Made by a program: the position numbers and the translations under genes
Origin: Leptodesmis sichuanensis A121
GTDB lineage: Bacteria > Cyanobacteriota > Cyanobacteriia > Leptolyngbyales > Leptolyngbyaceae
Direction of reading: 5' to 3'
Assembly: GCF_021379005.1 (NCBI RefSeq)
Contig: NZ_CP075171.1
Span: 930,001 to 994,000 of the forward strand
DNA: 64,000 bases
The notes under the pieces: generated by a model
The model's input: the letters and a program-made list of their open reading frames with translations, nothing else
Database searches by the model: none
What the model was told of the DNA's origin: nothing
Shown here: one piece after another, positions 39,836 to 49,529 of the stretch
Layout of the letters: each line of letters starts with the position of its first letter
Position numbering within the stretch: position 1 is the first letter of the stretch

Positions 39836-40141
39836 ATGAAAAACTCCTGGTCACGGATACTGAAGTCCGTTTATCGTAAGGAACCCATTTTGAGCTTTGC
39901 AGCTACTGCAGGAGCCGTGAATGTGGCGATCGGTGGATTGAGTGAACATTGGACACTGATGGCTGTAGGGATGGGGACGATCGGAGTGGCGATCGCATTG
40001 CGCTGGTGGCAAGTTCATACCCATCGTTCTCCTTTGGAATCCGTTACCTCGCGGGCTATCTCGCCCTATGTATTACCTCCCGCTCCCGATTATGCCCCCC
40101 TACCCACTCTCACAATGTCCAGAAAAAATCCACCCCAGTAG
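39836..40141 (+). CDS. Small membrane protein, 101 aa, hypothetical
   Basis: MKNSWSRILKSVYRKEPILS is a basic cytoplasmic start followed by two hydrophobic segments (FAATAGAVNVAIGGL and LMAVGMGTIGVAIALRWW) and a Pro/Ser-rich tail. This topology (two helices, both ends inside) is common in small cyanobacterial membrane proteins of unknown function. It lies 62 nt before the merR-like gene on the same strand and about 65 nt after the candidate RNA. No function is inferred. Confidence 0.6.
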   Translation: MKNSWSRILKSVYRKEPILSFAATAGAVNVAIGGLSEHWTLMAVGMGTIGVAIALRWWQVHTHRSPLESVTSRAISPYVLPPAPDYAPLPTLTMSRKNPPQ

Positions 40142-40203
40142 TTGGGGAGGAGCTTGAGTCAAAATTTTGGAGTTGGAGTAAGTGGATTGCCCTGGTGATC
40201 ACA

Positions 40204-40641
40204 ATGAATTACACATTGACCCAGCCGCTTTTAAAAATTGGGGAAGTTGCAACATTTAGTGGGTTATCCGTCAAAACCATCCGTTACTATGAGCAACTTG
40301 GCTTATTAGCGCCCAATGTCATTCGTTCCGATACTAAATATCGCCTCTTTGATCCTGGAGTGATGGAGCGGTTGAGTTTCATTAAACGGGCTCAGTCACT
40401 GGGGTTGGCTCTGACAGAAATCAAAGCAATTCTTGCTGTGCATGATCAGGGGGTTCTACCGTGTCATGAGGTCAAACAGCATCTGCAAGAAAAGCTTAAA
40501 CTGATTGATCAGCAAATTCAATCGCTGATTTCGCTGCGATCGGAACTGCAGGAATTGTTATCCCACTGGCAAGAAAATCCCCCTGCCCATCTAGTGGCTC
40601 ATCGGATTTGTCCCAATATTCAAGCCGAAAATGCAGAGTAA
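40204..40641 (+). CDS. MerR family transcriptional regulator
   Basis: 145 residues from ATG 40204; a longer frame to 39949 lies across the preceding gene and is ignored. The winged-helix part reads PLLKIGEVATFSGLSVKTIRYYEQLGLL, the MerR signature, then YRLFDPGVMERLSFIKRAQSLGL. A dimerisation coiled coil carries VLPCHEVKQHL, and the C-terminal RICPNIQ supplies a second Cys, a pattern like zinc- or copper-sensing members (ZntR/CueR type). It probably acts on a metal-related promoter. The target is not evident; the rsmB gene follows 48 nt later. Confidence 0.85.
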   Translation: MNYTLTQPLLKIGEVATFSGLSVKTIRYYEQLGLLAPNVIRSDTKYRLFDPGVMERLSFIKRAQSLGLALTEIKAILAVHDQGVLPCHEVKQHLQEKLKLIDQQIQSLISLRSELQELLSHWQENPPAHLVAHRICPNIQAENAE

Positions 40642-40689
40642 GAAGAGGTCGCTTGCTATCCTGGAAAAGCTGCTTCGGAAACTGTCCCC

Positions 40690-42060
40690 TTGTCCACAAA
40701 TTCCCGTCAACTGGCCTTTCAAGCTCTGCGTTCCATTCAACGGGGAGCTTTTGCCGATGTTGCTGTCGATCAAGCCTTGCAACACAGTCAACTGAGCCCT
40801 CCTGATAAAGGATTGTTTACAGAACTGGTGTATGGCTGTGTTCGCAGGCAACGCACTTTGGATGCCCTGATTGATCAATTGGGCAAAAAGAAAAGTCATC
40901 AGCAACCCCCTGATCTGCGTCAGATTCTTCATCTGGGTTTGTATCAACTGCGCTACCTGAGTCAGATTCCGGTATCGGCAGCGGTCAATACCACCGTTGA
41001 TCTCGCCAAGCAAAACGGTTTTGCAGGGCTGGCAGGTGTGGTAAATGGAGTCTTACGGCAGTATGTCAGGATGCGAGGAGATAGGGGAGATGGGGAAGGG
41101 GCGTGTCTGGCTGATCCTTTGCAGCTACCTATGAATTCTGTGCAGCGGCTTGGGATGCTTCACAGTTACCCGGACTGGATTGTGCAGGTTTGGTTAGAAC
41201 AGTTTGGCCTGGAGGAAACCGAGCAACTGTGCCAGTGGATGAACCAGCCTCCTGCGATCGTTCTGCGGATCAATCGACTTAAAACCTCTATAGAACAGGT
41301 AGAGGCAGCGATGGCAGCGGCGGGTGTCGCTGTGAAGCGAATGCCACCGTTGCCTCAAGCCCTGCAACTGGTTGAGCATGAGGGAGCAATTCAGGATTTA
41401 CCTGGTTTTCCAGCAGGGTGGTGGATGGTTCAAGATGGTAGCGCCCAACTGGTCAGCCATTTCCTGGATCCGCAACCGGGTGAAATCGTGATCGATGCTT
41501 GTGCGGCTCCAGGGGGAAAATCCATCCACATGGCAGAATTAATGCAGGATCAGGGAGTAATTTGGGCTTGCGATAAGACTGAATCGCGGTTGAAAAAACT
41601 GCAACAGAATTGCGATCGTCTCGGTATCCACTCAGTCCAAATTCATTTAGGGGACAGCCGTTGTATCCCAGAATTTGTGAATCAGGGCGATCGTGTCTTG
41701 CTGGATGCTCCTTGTTCTGGATTAGGCACTTTACACCGTCATGCAGATGCCCGCTGGCGACAAACTCCAGCTTCAGTTGCAGAACTTGTCCAACTGCAAA
41801 CGGAATTGTTAGAACAGGCTGCAACCTGGGTTAAACCGGGTGGAACCTTAGTTTACGCCACCTGCACCTTAAATCCAGCCGAAAATGAAGATCGGGTGCA
41901 AAACTTTCTTAACCATCACCCTGCCTGGAGGCTCATTCCCCCGACATCGGGTTCACTCGCCAGCCAGTTTGCATCGGCTGCGGGTTGGCTGAAAGTATTG
42001 CCTCATCATTGGAAGATGGATGGCTTTTTTATGGCTCGGTTAGAAAAGAGTTGTAGGTAG
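40690..42060 (+). CDS. rsmB: 16S rRNA m5C967 methyltransferase RsmB
   Basis: 456 residues, start TTG at 40690 (MSTNSRQLAFQALRSIQRGA); no better start is seen. An N-terminal NusB-like RNA-binding domain (to about residue 150) is followed by a SAM-dependent RNA m5C methyltransferase: DACAAPGGKSIHMAELM (motif I), LLDAPCSGLGTLHRHADARW (motif IV with the Cys that releases RNA) and YATCTLNPAENED (motif VI with the catalytic Cys). It methylates C967 of 16S rRNA. The domain set is complete. Confidence 0.92.
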   Translation: MSTNSRQLAFQALRSIQRGAFADVAVDQALQHSQLSPPDKGLFTELVYGCVRRQRTLDALIDQLGKKKSHQQPPDLRQILHLGLYQLRYLSQIPVSAAVNTTVDLAKQNGFAGLAGVVNGVLRQYVRMRGDRGDGEGACLADPLQLPMNSVQRLGMLHSYPDWIVQVWLEQFGLEETEQLCQWMNQPPAIVLRINRLKTSIEQVEAAMAAAGVAVKRMPPLPQALQLVEHEGAIQDLPGFPAGWWMVQDGSAQLVSHFLDPQPGEIVIDACAAPGGKSIHMAELMQDQGVIWACDKTESRLKKLQQNCDRLGIHSVQIHLGDSRCIPEFVNQGDRVLLDAPCSGLGTLHRHADARWRQTPASVAELVQLQTELLEQAATWVKPGGTLVYATCTLNPAENEDRVQNFLNHHPAWRLIPPTSGSLASQFASAAGWLKVLPHHWKMDGFFMARLEKSCR

Positions 42061-42195
42061 ACAGAACCAAGCCTGCTATACTGGTTAATTGTGTTGATAC
42101 ACAAGGTTGTATTCGTAGGATGCTGTTAGCATTAACGTAATGCCCAGGTCAAATGGGAATAGACTCTTGTGTCATGACAATCAATTGTTCGTTAT

Positions 42196-42267
42196 GCCGA
42201 TGTGGCTCAGTGGTAGAGCACTCGATTCGTAATCGAGCGGTCGCGGGTTCAAATCCCGCCATCGGCT
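42196..42267 (+). tRNA. tRNA-Thr (anticodon CGU)
   Basis: 72 nt. The acceptor stem GCCGATG pairs with CATCGGC. The D arm has GGCTCAGTGGTAGAGC. The anticodon stem CTCGA/TCGAG encloses TTCGTAA with anticodon CGT (reads ACG). The T arm GCGGGTTCAAATCCCGC is standard, and the discriminator base is T. The 3' CCA is not encoded. Confidence 0.95.
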
Positions 42268-42328
42268 TTCAAAAGAAACAAAAATGTACTCCTCGTCACG
42301 GCCTGGCGGACTTGATATTAGTCGAGTG

Positions 42329-43756
42329 TTACCCCCTGGAGGCGATCGTGTGAATTTTCAGGAAGTTGGTGCCACCCGCTTTACCCATTGGCACCCCTCC
42401 CATGACCAGAATCTTGTCACCAGGAGCCGCAAACTGTCGTTGGATCAGATCGGCTTCAATTTGGGGTAACAACTCTTCCAATGTTCCGTTAGGAAACCGC
42501 ATCAATACTGGTCTCACTCCCCAATTCAGGCTCAAGCGGCGATAAATTTGGGCGTTCGGAGTGTAGGCCACGATCGCAGCCTTGGGGCGTTCCTCCGATG
42601 CCAGGTTAGCGGTGTACCCCGTTTCAGTCAGGGCAACAATACACTGAAGGTTGATTGTATTATCGATCGCATGCAGGGCTTCACTAATAGCGGCAGCATC
42701 ATCCATGCGATGGGGGGGATAGTTGACAAACTGAACGGCTGGCTCGACTGTCGTAGCAATGCGGGCCAGCATTTTCACCGCTTCCACTGGATACTCGCCG
42801 ATCGCCGACTCACCCGACAGCATCACCGCATCCGTGCCATCCATAATTGCATTGGCGACATCACTGGCTTCTGCCCGGGTGGGACGGGGATTGTGAATCA
42901 TGCTATCCAGCATCTGGGTGGCTGTGATCACTGGAATGCCCTTTTGATTACACAGGCGAATGATTTGTTTCTGAATCAAGGGCACCTTCTCCGGACTCAT
43001 TTCCACCCCCAAATCGCCCCGTGCCACCATGATCGCGTCGCACTCATCGACGATTGCTTCCAGGTTGGCGATCGCCTGCGGCTTCTCCAACTTGGCTAGT
43101 ACGGGAATGTTCACTCCTTTCTCTTGCAGTAAGGCTTTCAGGGTTTGAATGTCTTCCGGTTTGCGAACGAAACTGAGGGAAATCAGGTCTACCCCCTGTT
43201 CAATCCCAAAATCCAGATCCCGTCTGTCCTTTTCGGTCATCGAGGGCAGCCGCAGATTCAGGGATGGGAAGTTGACCCCTTTGTGGCTCTTCAGAACTCC
43301 CCCCTCGACAACGACACATTGAACCGCATGGCCATCGATCTTCTCAACCCGCAGTTCCAGCAGGCCATCATCTAACAATACCTGGGTTCCTGGTGCCGCT
43401 TCCTCAGCCACATAGGGATAGTCGATGCCCACTGTATGAGGTTGTCCGGTGTAATCAGCCATTGGAACCAGAATCAGGGGATCTTCCTGATTCAACCTCA
43501 TCCCTTCAGGAGGTAAATCACCGACACGAATCTTTGGGCCTTGCAAGTCTTGCAACAACATCAGCGGCAAATCCAATTCCTCGGCGGCATCCCGCAATCG
43601 CTGAATTCGTTCGGCATGATCGGCGTAATTCCCGTGGGAGAAGTTCAGCCGTGCCACATTCATTCCCGCCCGCAACAGGTTGCGAATCATCTCCGGAGAC
43701 TCGCTGGCTGGACCGATCGTCACCACAATTTTGGTGCGGTGCTTTAATGGTTTCAT
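42329..43756 (-). CDS. pyk: Pyruvate kinase
   Basis: 475 residues from ATG 43756 (MKPLKHRTKIVVTIGPASES); seven extra residues upstream are out of family. Pyruvate kinase makes pyruvate and ATP from phosphoenolpyruvate and ADP. Motifs: GMNVARLNFSHGNYADH, LLQDLQGPKIRVGD, VLAKLEKPQAIANLEAI (catalytic Lys), MVARGDLGVEM, and PTRAEASDVANAIMDGTDAV. It lacks the C-terminal PEP-utilising domain found in the long cyanobacterial form (about 590 aa), so it is the short isozyme. It lies 65 nt downstream of glgP on the same strand. Confidence 0.93.
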   Translation of the reverse strand: MKPLKHRTKIVVTIGPASESPEMIRNLLRAGMNVARLNFSHGNYADHAERIQRLRDAAEELDLPLMLLQDLQGPKIRVGDLPPEGMRLNQEDPLILVPMADYTGQPHTVGIDYPYVAEEAAPGTQVLLDDGLLELRVEKIDGHAVQCVVVEGGVLKSHKGVNFPSLNLRLPSMTEKDRRDLDFGIEQGVDLISLSFVRKPEDIQTLKALLQEKGVNIPVLAKLEKPQAIANLEAIVDECDAIMVARGDLGVEMSPEKVPLIQKQIIRLCNQKGIPVITATQMLDSMIHNPRPTRAEASDVANAIMDGTDAVMLSGESAIGEYPVEAVKMLARIATTVEPAVQFVNYPPHRMDDAAAISEALHAIDNTINLQCIVALTETGYTANLASEERPKAAIVAYTPNAQIYRRLSLNWGVRPVLMRFPNGTLEELLPQIEADLIQRQFAAPGDKILVMGGVPMGKAGGTNFLKIHTIASRG

Positions 43757-43783
43757 GTCAGTTCTGGTTATGTACATGGGCTG

Positions 43784-43812
43784 GTAGAGACGTTTCGCTG
43801 AAACGTCTCTAC
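43784..43812. repeat. Perfect 13-bp inverted repeat between glgP and pyk
   Basis: GTAGAGACGTTTC, a 3-nt GCT loop, then GAAACGTCTCTAC. This is like the GTAGAGACG...CGTCTCTAC short palindromic repeats scattered in cyanobacterial genomes. In mRNA it would make a strong hairpin between the two genes, which may act as a partial terminator or stabiliser. Confidence 0.7.
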
Positions 43813-43821
43813 TCTACGGGA

Positions 43822-46347
43822 CTAGACAGTGAGCTTAAGAGTGTTGTTGGATTGGACATATTCGGGTACGTCCACCTGAACCGCAGGGGTTTTCCAGATG
43901 AGCCGCAGATAATCCCGGATGGAGCGATCGCTAGAGAATTTACCCATGCGGGCCACGTTCAGAAGCGACATACGAGTCCACTGATCCTGGTTGCGGTATG
44001 CCTGACTCACCCGATCCTGACATTCCACGTAGGACTGGTAATCAGCAAACAGCATGTACTGATCGTGGTAAAGCAGCGAGTCGAGCAGGGGATGGAACAG
44101 GTTGGGATCGCCGTGAGAGAAGAAGCCAGAAGAGAGGCGATCGATGACCAGCTTCAGTTCCGGGTTGCTGTGGTAGTAATCCCAGGGATTGTAGCCTGCC
44201 GCTTTCTTCGCCAGAACTTGTTCCGCGGTCAGGCCAAATAGGAAAAAGTTATCGGCTCCCACCGCATCCCGAATTTCGATATTGGCTCCGTCGAGCGTGC
44301 CGATCGTCAGGGCACCATTCATCGAGAACTTCATATTGCCCGTTCCAGAGGCTTCCTTGCCAGCAGTAGAAATTTGCTCCGAAAGGTCAGCAGCCGGATA
44401 CACCCGTTGAGCAAACTTGACGTTGTAGTCCTTCAGGAAAACTACCTTGATGCGACCATGTATGTCTGGGTCACTGTTTACTACATTGGCAATAGAGTTG
44501 ATCAATTTGATAATCAGTTTCGCCATGTAGTAACCGGGAGCCGCCTTGCCACCAAACAGGAAAGTGCGGGGTGTGATGTCCAGACTGGGATTCGCTTTGA
44601 TGCGGTTATACAGGGTGATGATATACAGAGCATTCAGGTGTTGGCGTTTGTATTCGTGAATACGTTTCGCCTGAATATCAAACAGGGAGTTGGGATCGAC
44701 TTCAATACTGTAGTGTAACCGGATGTAATTGGCCAGATCTTGTTTTACATCTCGCTTCACTTGGCGGAACGCCTGACAGAAGTCTGGGTCGTAGACAAAG
44801 CTTTCCAGCTTCCGCAGTTCGTCCAGGTGCTTGATCCAGCCATCGCCAATTTTGCTGGTAATCAGGTTTGCCAGTCGGGGATTACTCAACACCATAAAGC
44901 GACGGGGAGTGACACCGTTGGTGACATTGGTGAACTTCTCTGGATACATCTCATAGAAATCATGCAGCGTCGTTTGCTGCAACAATTTACTGTGCAGTTC
45001 AGCCACCCCATTAATCGCATGGCTGCCCACACAGGCCAGATGCGCCATCCGCACATAGCGTTCGCCACTTTCGTCAATGATCGACATCCGACGCAGGCGA
45101 TCGTCATCATCTGGGAATTTAATTCGGACTTCATCCAGGAAACGTTGATTGATTTCGTAAATAATTTCCAGATGACGGGGTAACAGGCTGCCAAACATCG
45201 CCAGTGGCCAGCGTTCCAGAGCTTCCGGCAGTAACGTGTGATTGGTATAAGCGAAAGTCTGGGTCGTGATATTCCAGGCTTGCTCCCAGTCAAGCCCATA
45301 CTCATCCAACAGGAGCCGCATCAGTTCAGCGATCCCGATCGTCGGATGGGTATCGTTGAGCTGAATCGCGAAGTGCTCATGGAAGCGTTCCAGCGCCAGA
45401 TTCTGCTGCTTCATCAGGCGAATCATGTCCTGTAAGGAGCAGGAGACAAAGAAGTACTGCTGTTCTAAGCGCAGTTGCTTACCCTGATAGGATTCGTCAT
45501 TCGGGTAAAGTACTTTGGTGATATTTTCACACTCGCTTTTTTCATGCACGGCTCCAAAGTAATCGCCTTTGTTGAAAGCCGCAAAGTCAAAGGATTCTGG
45601 GGCTTTTGCCTGCCATAAGCGGAGTGTATTGGCCGTATTGGTTTGGAAACCCAGGATGGGGGTGTCGTAGGGAACTCCTCTGACGACCTTGTAGGGCACC
45701 CAGCGCACCCGGTAGTGGCCATAGTCATCAGTGTAAGGTTCTGTATGCCCGCCAAACTTTACCTGTAGCTCTGCCTCTGGGCGAACGACTTCCCAGGGAT
45801 TGCCATACTTTAACCATTTGTCTGTAATTTCGACCTGCCAGCCGTCCTTAATATCCTGGTCAAAGATGCCATACTCATAACGAATGCCATAGGCGATCGC
45901 TGGAATTTCCAGGGTGGCGAGCGAGTCAATATAGCAGGCGGCCAGGCGGCCCAGACCACCATTCCCCAATCCAGGCTCTTCCTCTTGCTCCAGCAGATCG
46001 GTGAGGTTCAGTCCCAATTCCTCCATCGCCTGCTGCACCACGTTGTACAGACCGAGGTTGATTAAGTTATTGCCCAGATGCGGCCCTAACAAAAACTCGG
46101 CAGACAGATAGGCCACCATCCGGGGTGCTTTTTCCAGATAGGTTTTGGTGGTGTTCAGCCAGCGATTCAGCAGCCGATCGCGCACCGTATAGGCCAGTGC
46201 CATGTAGTAATCATTGCGGGTAGCCACTTTAGGGAATTTAGCCTGAATATAGAATAAATTATCTAAAAAGGCTCGCTTGATGGTTTCGACATCCACCCCA
46301 GTGCGATCGTCTTCGATTTGAATGTTATTGGGAACGATACTGACCAT
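43822..46347 (-). CDS. glgP: Glycogen/starch phosphorylase
   Basis: 841 residues, full length. It releases glucose-1-phosphate from glycogen by phosphorolysis using pyridoxal phosphate. Motifs: EEEPGLGNGGLGRLAACYID and EYGIFDQDI near the N-terminus, FAIQLNDTHPTIGIAELMR, KRIHEYKRQHLNAL, and the PLP-lysine region KEASGTGNMKFSMNGALTIG (around residue 675-690). No allosteric phosphorylation segment of the animal type is present. It lies 111 nt after the phosphoketolase gene on the same strand and could share its transcript, linking glycogen breakdown to the phosphoketolase branch. Confidence 0.95.
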   Translation of the reverse strand: MVSIVPNNIQIEDDRTGVDVETIKRAFLDNLFYIQAKFPKVATRNDYYMALAYTVRDRLLNRWLNTTKTYLEKAPRMVAYLSAEFLLGPHLGNNLINLGLYNVVQQAMEELGLNLTDLLEQEEEPGLGNGGLGRLAACYIDSLATLEIPAIAYGIRYEYGIFDQDIKDGWQVEITDKWLKYGNPWEVVRPEAELQVKFGGHTEPYTDDYGHYRVRWVPYKVVRGVPYDTPILGFQTNTANTLRLWQAKAPESFDFAAFNKGDYFGAVHEKSECENITKVLYPNDESYQGKQLRLEQQYFFVSCSLQDMIRLMKQQNLALERFHEHFAIQLNDTHPTIGIAELMRLLLDEYGLDWEQAWNITTQTFAYTNHTLLPEALERWPLAMFGSLLPRHLEIIYEINQRFLDEVRIKFPDDDDRLRRMSIIDESGERYVRMAHLACVGSHAINGVAELHSKLLQQTTLHDFYEMYPEKFTNVTNGVTPRRFMVLSNPRLANLITSKIGDGWIKHLDELRKLESFVYDPDFCQAFRQVKRDVKQDLANYIRLHYSIEVDPNSLFDIQAKRIHEYKRQHLNALYIITLYNRIKANPSLDITPRTFLFGGKAAPGYYMAKLIIKLINSIANVVNSDPDIHGRIKVVFLKDYNVKFAQRVYPAADLSEQISTAGKEASGTGNMKFSMNGALTIGTLDGANIEIRDAVGADNFFLFGLTAEQVLAKKAAGYNPWDYYHSNPELKLVIDRLSSGFFSHGDPNLFHPLLDSLLYHDQYMLFADYQSYVECQDRVSQAYRNQDQWTRMSLLNVARMGKFSSDRSIRDYLRLIWKTPAVQVDVPEYVQSNNTLKLTV

Positions 46348-46393
46348 AACGGTGTCTCCTGTTAGTTAAAAATGAGACTGTCTGCTGTGCTGT

Positions 46394-46444
46394 GTCATTG
46401 GTCATTCCTTCTCTGCTTATAGCCCATAACGAATGACCAATGAC
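46394..46444. repeat. 14-bp inverted repeat between phosphoketolase and glgP
   Basis: GTCATTGGTCATTC (46394-46407) and GAATGACCAATGAC (46431-46444) are perfect complements around a 23-nt loop. The core ATGACCAATGAC is a common dispersed intergenic repeat of cyanobacteria. It may shape or attenuate the transcript between these genes. Confidence 0.65.
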
Positions 46445-46458
46445 TAATAACCAATCCG

Positions 46459-48894
46459 CTAGTAAGGCCACTTCCAGTCAACAATGTCAGGGCGGTCAAC
46501 TCCGTGTTCGTAAGCGTAATGAGTGCAGGCAATCTGCTCATCCTTGAGCATTTCCTTGACATGGGCACCCGCGACTTTCAGGCTGGGAATTCGGTCAATC
46601 ACATCGATCGCGATCGTGAAGCGATCAATCTGATTCTGGATGGCCAGGTCTAGGGGGGTATTGATGTTGCCCTTCTCCTTATAGCCGCGCACATGGATGT
46701 TATGGTGATTGGTGCGGCGGTAGGTGAGCCGATGGATGAGCCAGGGATAGCCGTGGAAGTTGAAGATAACGGGTTTGTCAATGGTGAACAGGGAATCGAA
46801 ATCGCGATCGCTCATGCCGTGAGGGTGCTCTGTATCCGGCATCAACTTAAACAGGTCAATCACATTGACAAAGCGAATCTTCAACTCTGGGAAATGCTGC
46901 CGTAAGTAGCAAGATGCCGCCAACGATTCCTGAGTGGGAATATCACCAGCACTAACCAGTACTACATCCGGCTCGACTCCCTGGTCGGTGCTGGCCCACT
47001 CCCAGATGTCAATCCCCTTTGTGCAGTTCTTAATCGCCGCATCCATGTCGTGATACTGCAAGTGCAATTGCTTATCCGACACAATCACATTGATGTAATC
47101 CTTGCTCCGCAGACAGTGGTCAGCCACCGAGAGCAAAGTATTCACATCCGGCGGCATATAAATCCGCACCACATCCGGACTCTTATTCAAGACCACATCC
47201 AGAAAACCCGGATCCTGGTGGGTAAAGCCATTGTGGTCTTGTCGCCAGACTGTGGAAGTGATCAGCAGGTTGAGCGACGAGATCTCTTCCCGCCAGTGAA
47301 TGTGATTGCAAATATCCAACCATTTAGCATGTTGATTGAACATAGAATCAATCACATGCACAAACGCCTCGTAGGTGGAGAAGAAGCCATGCCGTCCGGT
47401 CAGAAGGTAGCCTTCCAGCCAGCCCTCCAGCGTATGCTCACTCAGCATCTCCATCACCCGCCCATCGATAGCCAACTCCCCGCCATCCGCATCTTCCGGC
47501 AGATACTCTGCAATCCAGAACTTCTTACTGACTTCATAGACAGCTTGCAGCTTGTTGGAGGTATTTTCATCCGGCCCAAACACGCGGAAATTGGTCATGT
47601 TCAGCTTCATCACATCCCGCAAAAACACGCCCAGGGGTCTGGTATTCTCAACTTCGATGAGTCCAGGCTTCTCCACCTGGACTCCGTACTGCCGGAAATC
47701 AGGCAGCCTTAGATCCCGTCGCAGCACGCCCCCATTGGCATAGGGCGTAGACCCCAAGCGTTTGTCTCCGGTGGGAGCCATTTCCTTAATCTCAGGGAAC
47801 AGGGTGCCGTGTTCGTCAAACAACTCTTCTGGTTTGTAGCTCCGCATCCATTCCTCAAGCTGGCGCACATGCTCCGGATTGCTGTGCATCCCGCCCATCG
47901 GCACCTGATGCGCTCGCCAGAAACCTTCGACCTTATGACCATCCACTTCCGCTGGCCCAGTCCAGCCTTTGGGAGTCCGCATCACAATCATCGGCCAGAT
48001 GGGACGGGTCGTTGTGCCATTGGAGCGAGCGTCCTGCTGAATGCCGTGAATCTTAGCCACACAGTGATCCAGGGTCGCGGCCATGGCCTGGTGCATGGAT
48101 TCGGGATCAGACCCTTCGACAAAGTAGGGTTCGTAGCCATACCCCTCAAACAGGGCTTTCAGTTCCCGGTGGCTGATGCGAGACAGAATCGTGGGGTTAT
48201 TGATCTTGTAACCGTTCAGATGTAATACAGGCAGGACTGCCCCGTCCCGAACTGGGTTGATGAACTTATTCGAGTGCCAGGAAGTCGCCAGCGGGCCAGT
48301 TTCCGCTTCTCCGTCGCCAGCTAGCGCCACCACGATCAAATGGGGATTGTCAAACGCGGCACCAAAGGCGTGAGACAGGCAGTAACCTAATTCGCCACCT
48401 TCATGGATGGAGCCAGGAGTTTCGGGGGTGCAGTGGCTGCCAATCCCACCCGGAAACGAGAACTGTTTGAAAAACTGCTTCATCCCTTCTGCGTCTTCGC
48501 TGCACTCCGGGTAGAAGTGGGAGTAGCTGCCTTCCAGGTAACAGGGGCCGAGAAAACCGGGCGCGCCATGCCCAGGCCCAACCATATACAGCATCTCTTG
48601 ATCAAACTTTTTGATGATCCGGTTCAGATGCGTGTAGAGAAAGCTGATCCCCGGACTCGATCCCCAATGTCCCAACAGCCGCTGTTTGATTTGTTCGGGC
48701 TTGATGGGTTCCTTCAACAGGGGATTACTCCGCAGGTAAATCATGCCGACGGCCAGATAGTTTGCAGCCCGCCAGAAGGCATGCATTTTGCGGAGTTCGT
48801 CTGCGCTCAGAGGTGTGCCTTCGATCGTAGAGCGGGCCGTTCCAAAGGCACTGATGGATTGGTCTATGGTTGGTTTGGGAGGTGTTGCTACCAT
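46459..48894 (-). CDS. xfp: Phosphoketolase (xylulose-5-P/fructose-6-P)
   Basis: 811 residues, the usual length. A thiamine-diphosphate enzyme that splits xylulose-5-phosphate (or fructose-6-phosphate) with phosphate to acetyl phosphate plus glyceraldehyde-3-phosphate (or erythrose-4-phosphate). Motifs: [52 protein letters not shown] (ThDP binding, residues 186-206) and HSNKFINP, with [15 protein letters not shown] in the second half. The start [17 protein letters not shown] is clear. In cyanobacteria this gives a glycolytic bypass used in the dark and under carbon excess. A decayed piece of a paralogous copy is at 58384-58440. Confidence 0.94.
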   Translation of the reverse strand: MVATPPKPTIDQSISAFGTARSTIEGTPLSADELRKMHAFWRAANYLAVGMIYLRSNPLLKEPIKPEQIKQRLLGHWGSSPGISFLYTHLNRIIKKFDQEMLYMVGPGHGAPGFLGPCYLEGSYSHFYPECSEDAEGMKQFFKQFSFPGGIGSHCTPETPGSIHEGGELGYCLSHAFGAAFDNPHLIVVALAGDGEAETGPLATSWHSNKFINPVRDGAVLPVLHLNGYKINNPTILSRISHRELKALFEGYGYEPYFVEGSDPESMHQAMAATLDHCVAKIHGIQQDARSNGTTTRPIWPMIVMRTPKGWTGPAEVDGHKVEGFWRAHQVPMGGMHSNPEHVRQLEEWMRSYKPEELFDEHGTLFPEIKEMAPTGDKRLGSTPYANGGVLRRDLRLPDFRQYGVQVEKPGLIEVENTRPLGVFLRDVMKLNMTNFRVFGPDENTSNKLQAVYEVSKKFWIAEYLPEDADGGELAIDGRVMEMLSEHTLEGWLEGYLLTGRHGFFSTYEAFVHVIDSMFNQHAKWLDICNHIHWREEISSLNLLITSTVWRQDHNGFTHQDPGFLDVVLNKSPDVVRIYMPPDVNTLLSVADHCLRSKDYINVIVSDKQLHLQYHDMDAAIKNCTKGIDIWEWASTDQGVEPDVVLVSAGDIPTQESLAASCYLRQHFPELKIRFVNVIDLFKLMPDTEHPHGMSDRDFDSLFTIDKPVIFNFHGYPWLIHRLTYRRTNHHNIHVRGYKEKGNINTPLDLAIQNQIDRFTIAIDVIDRIPSLKVAGAHVKEMLKDEQIACTHYAYEHGVDRPDIVDWKWPY

Positions 48895-49529
48895 GTTTAA
48901 ACTCTCGCTTTGGAAGTAATCTGGGTGCTCAAATTTGGATGCTGAATGGCGATAATCTGGGTCCTGCGATCGCCGAACTGGCTCCCATTCAAGATGTCAT
49001 TGGTTACCGAGATGATCAAGCCAGGCTCTGTTCCTGGCGACTGTAGATGAAAGGACTCAAAATGTGTAGAAGGAAGGGGTAAATCTTAAGAAATTAGGGA
49101 CAAAAAACGCCTATCCATGCAGTCATTTAGGGGACAGGTTTGTCGCGCTCATGACTAAATTCAGGCAAAATAAAATTGGATTGACCTCTACAAGAGATAT
49201 ACCGCAGTTGTCTAGATTTGACCAGAAAATATCTAAAAAACTTAGGATGGTAAACCTCAGAATATCAAAAGGTTAATCATGGTTTAAGATAACCTTCACA
49301 AACACCTGAAGATAAAGTTAACCCAAATGATTTAATCAACTTTAAAACAACTTGAATTCCTGAAATAATCTCAACTGAACCAGGGGTTGCACTCCTGTAA
49401 AATCTTCACTCTTATAGTAGAATTGCAGGCAGAAAAAAGTTGAGAGACTGAGATGAAGGTATGTCATCCGTAGAACGTTGTCAGCCTGTATTTTTCTAAG
49501 CTGAATTTCACTTATTATTTGTCTTTCTC
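48895..49529. promoter_or_regulatory. Divergent intergenic region, phosphoketolase/ppk promoters
   Basis: 635 nt with no gene between two divergent starts. The ppk-proximal half is AT-rich. It holds AGGTTAAT (49270-49277), a 3-nt gap and GGTTTAAG (49281-49288), then TAACCTTC, which roughly resembles the cyanobacterial Pho box (8-bp TTAA-centred repeats on an 11-bp period). The match is imperfect. No clear -35/-10 pair stands out by eye. Confidence 0.35.
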
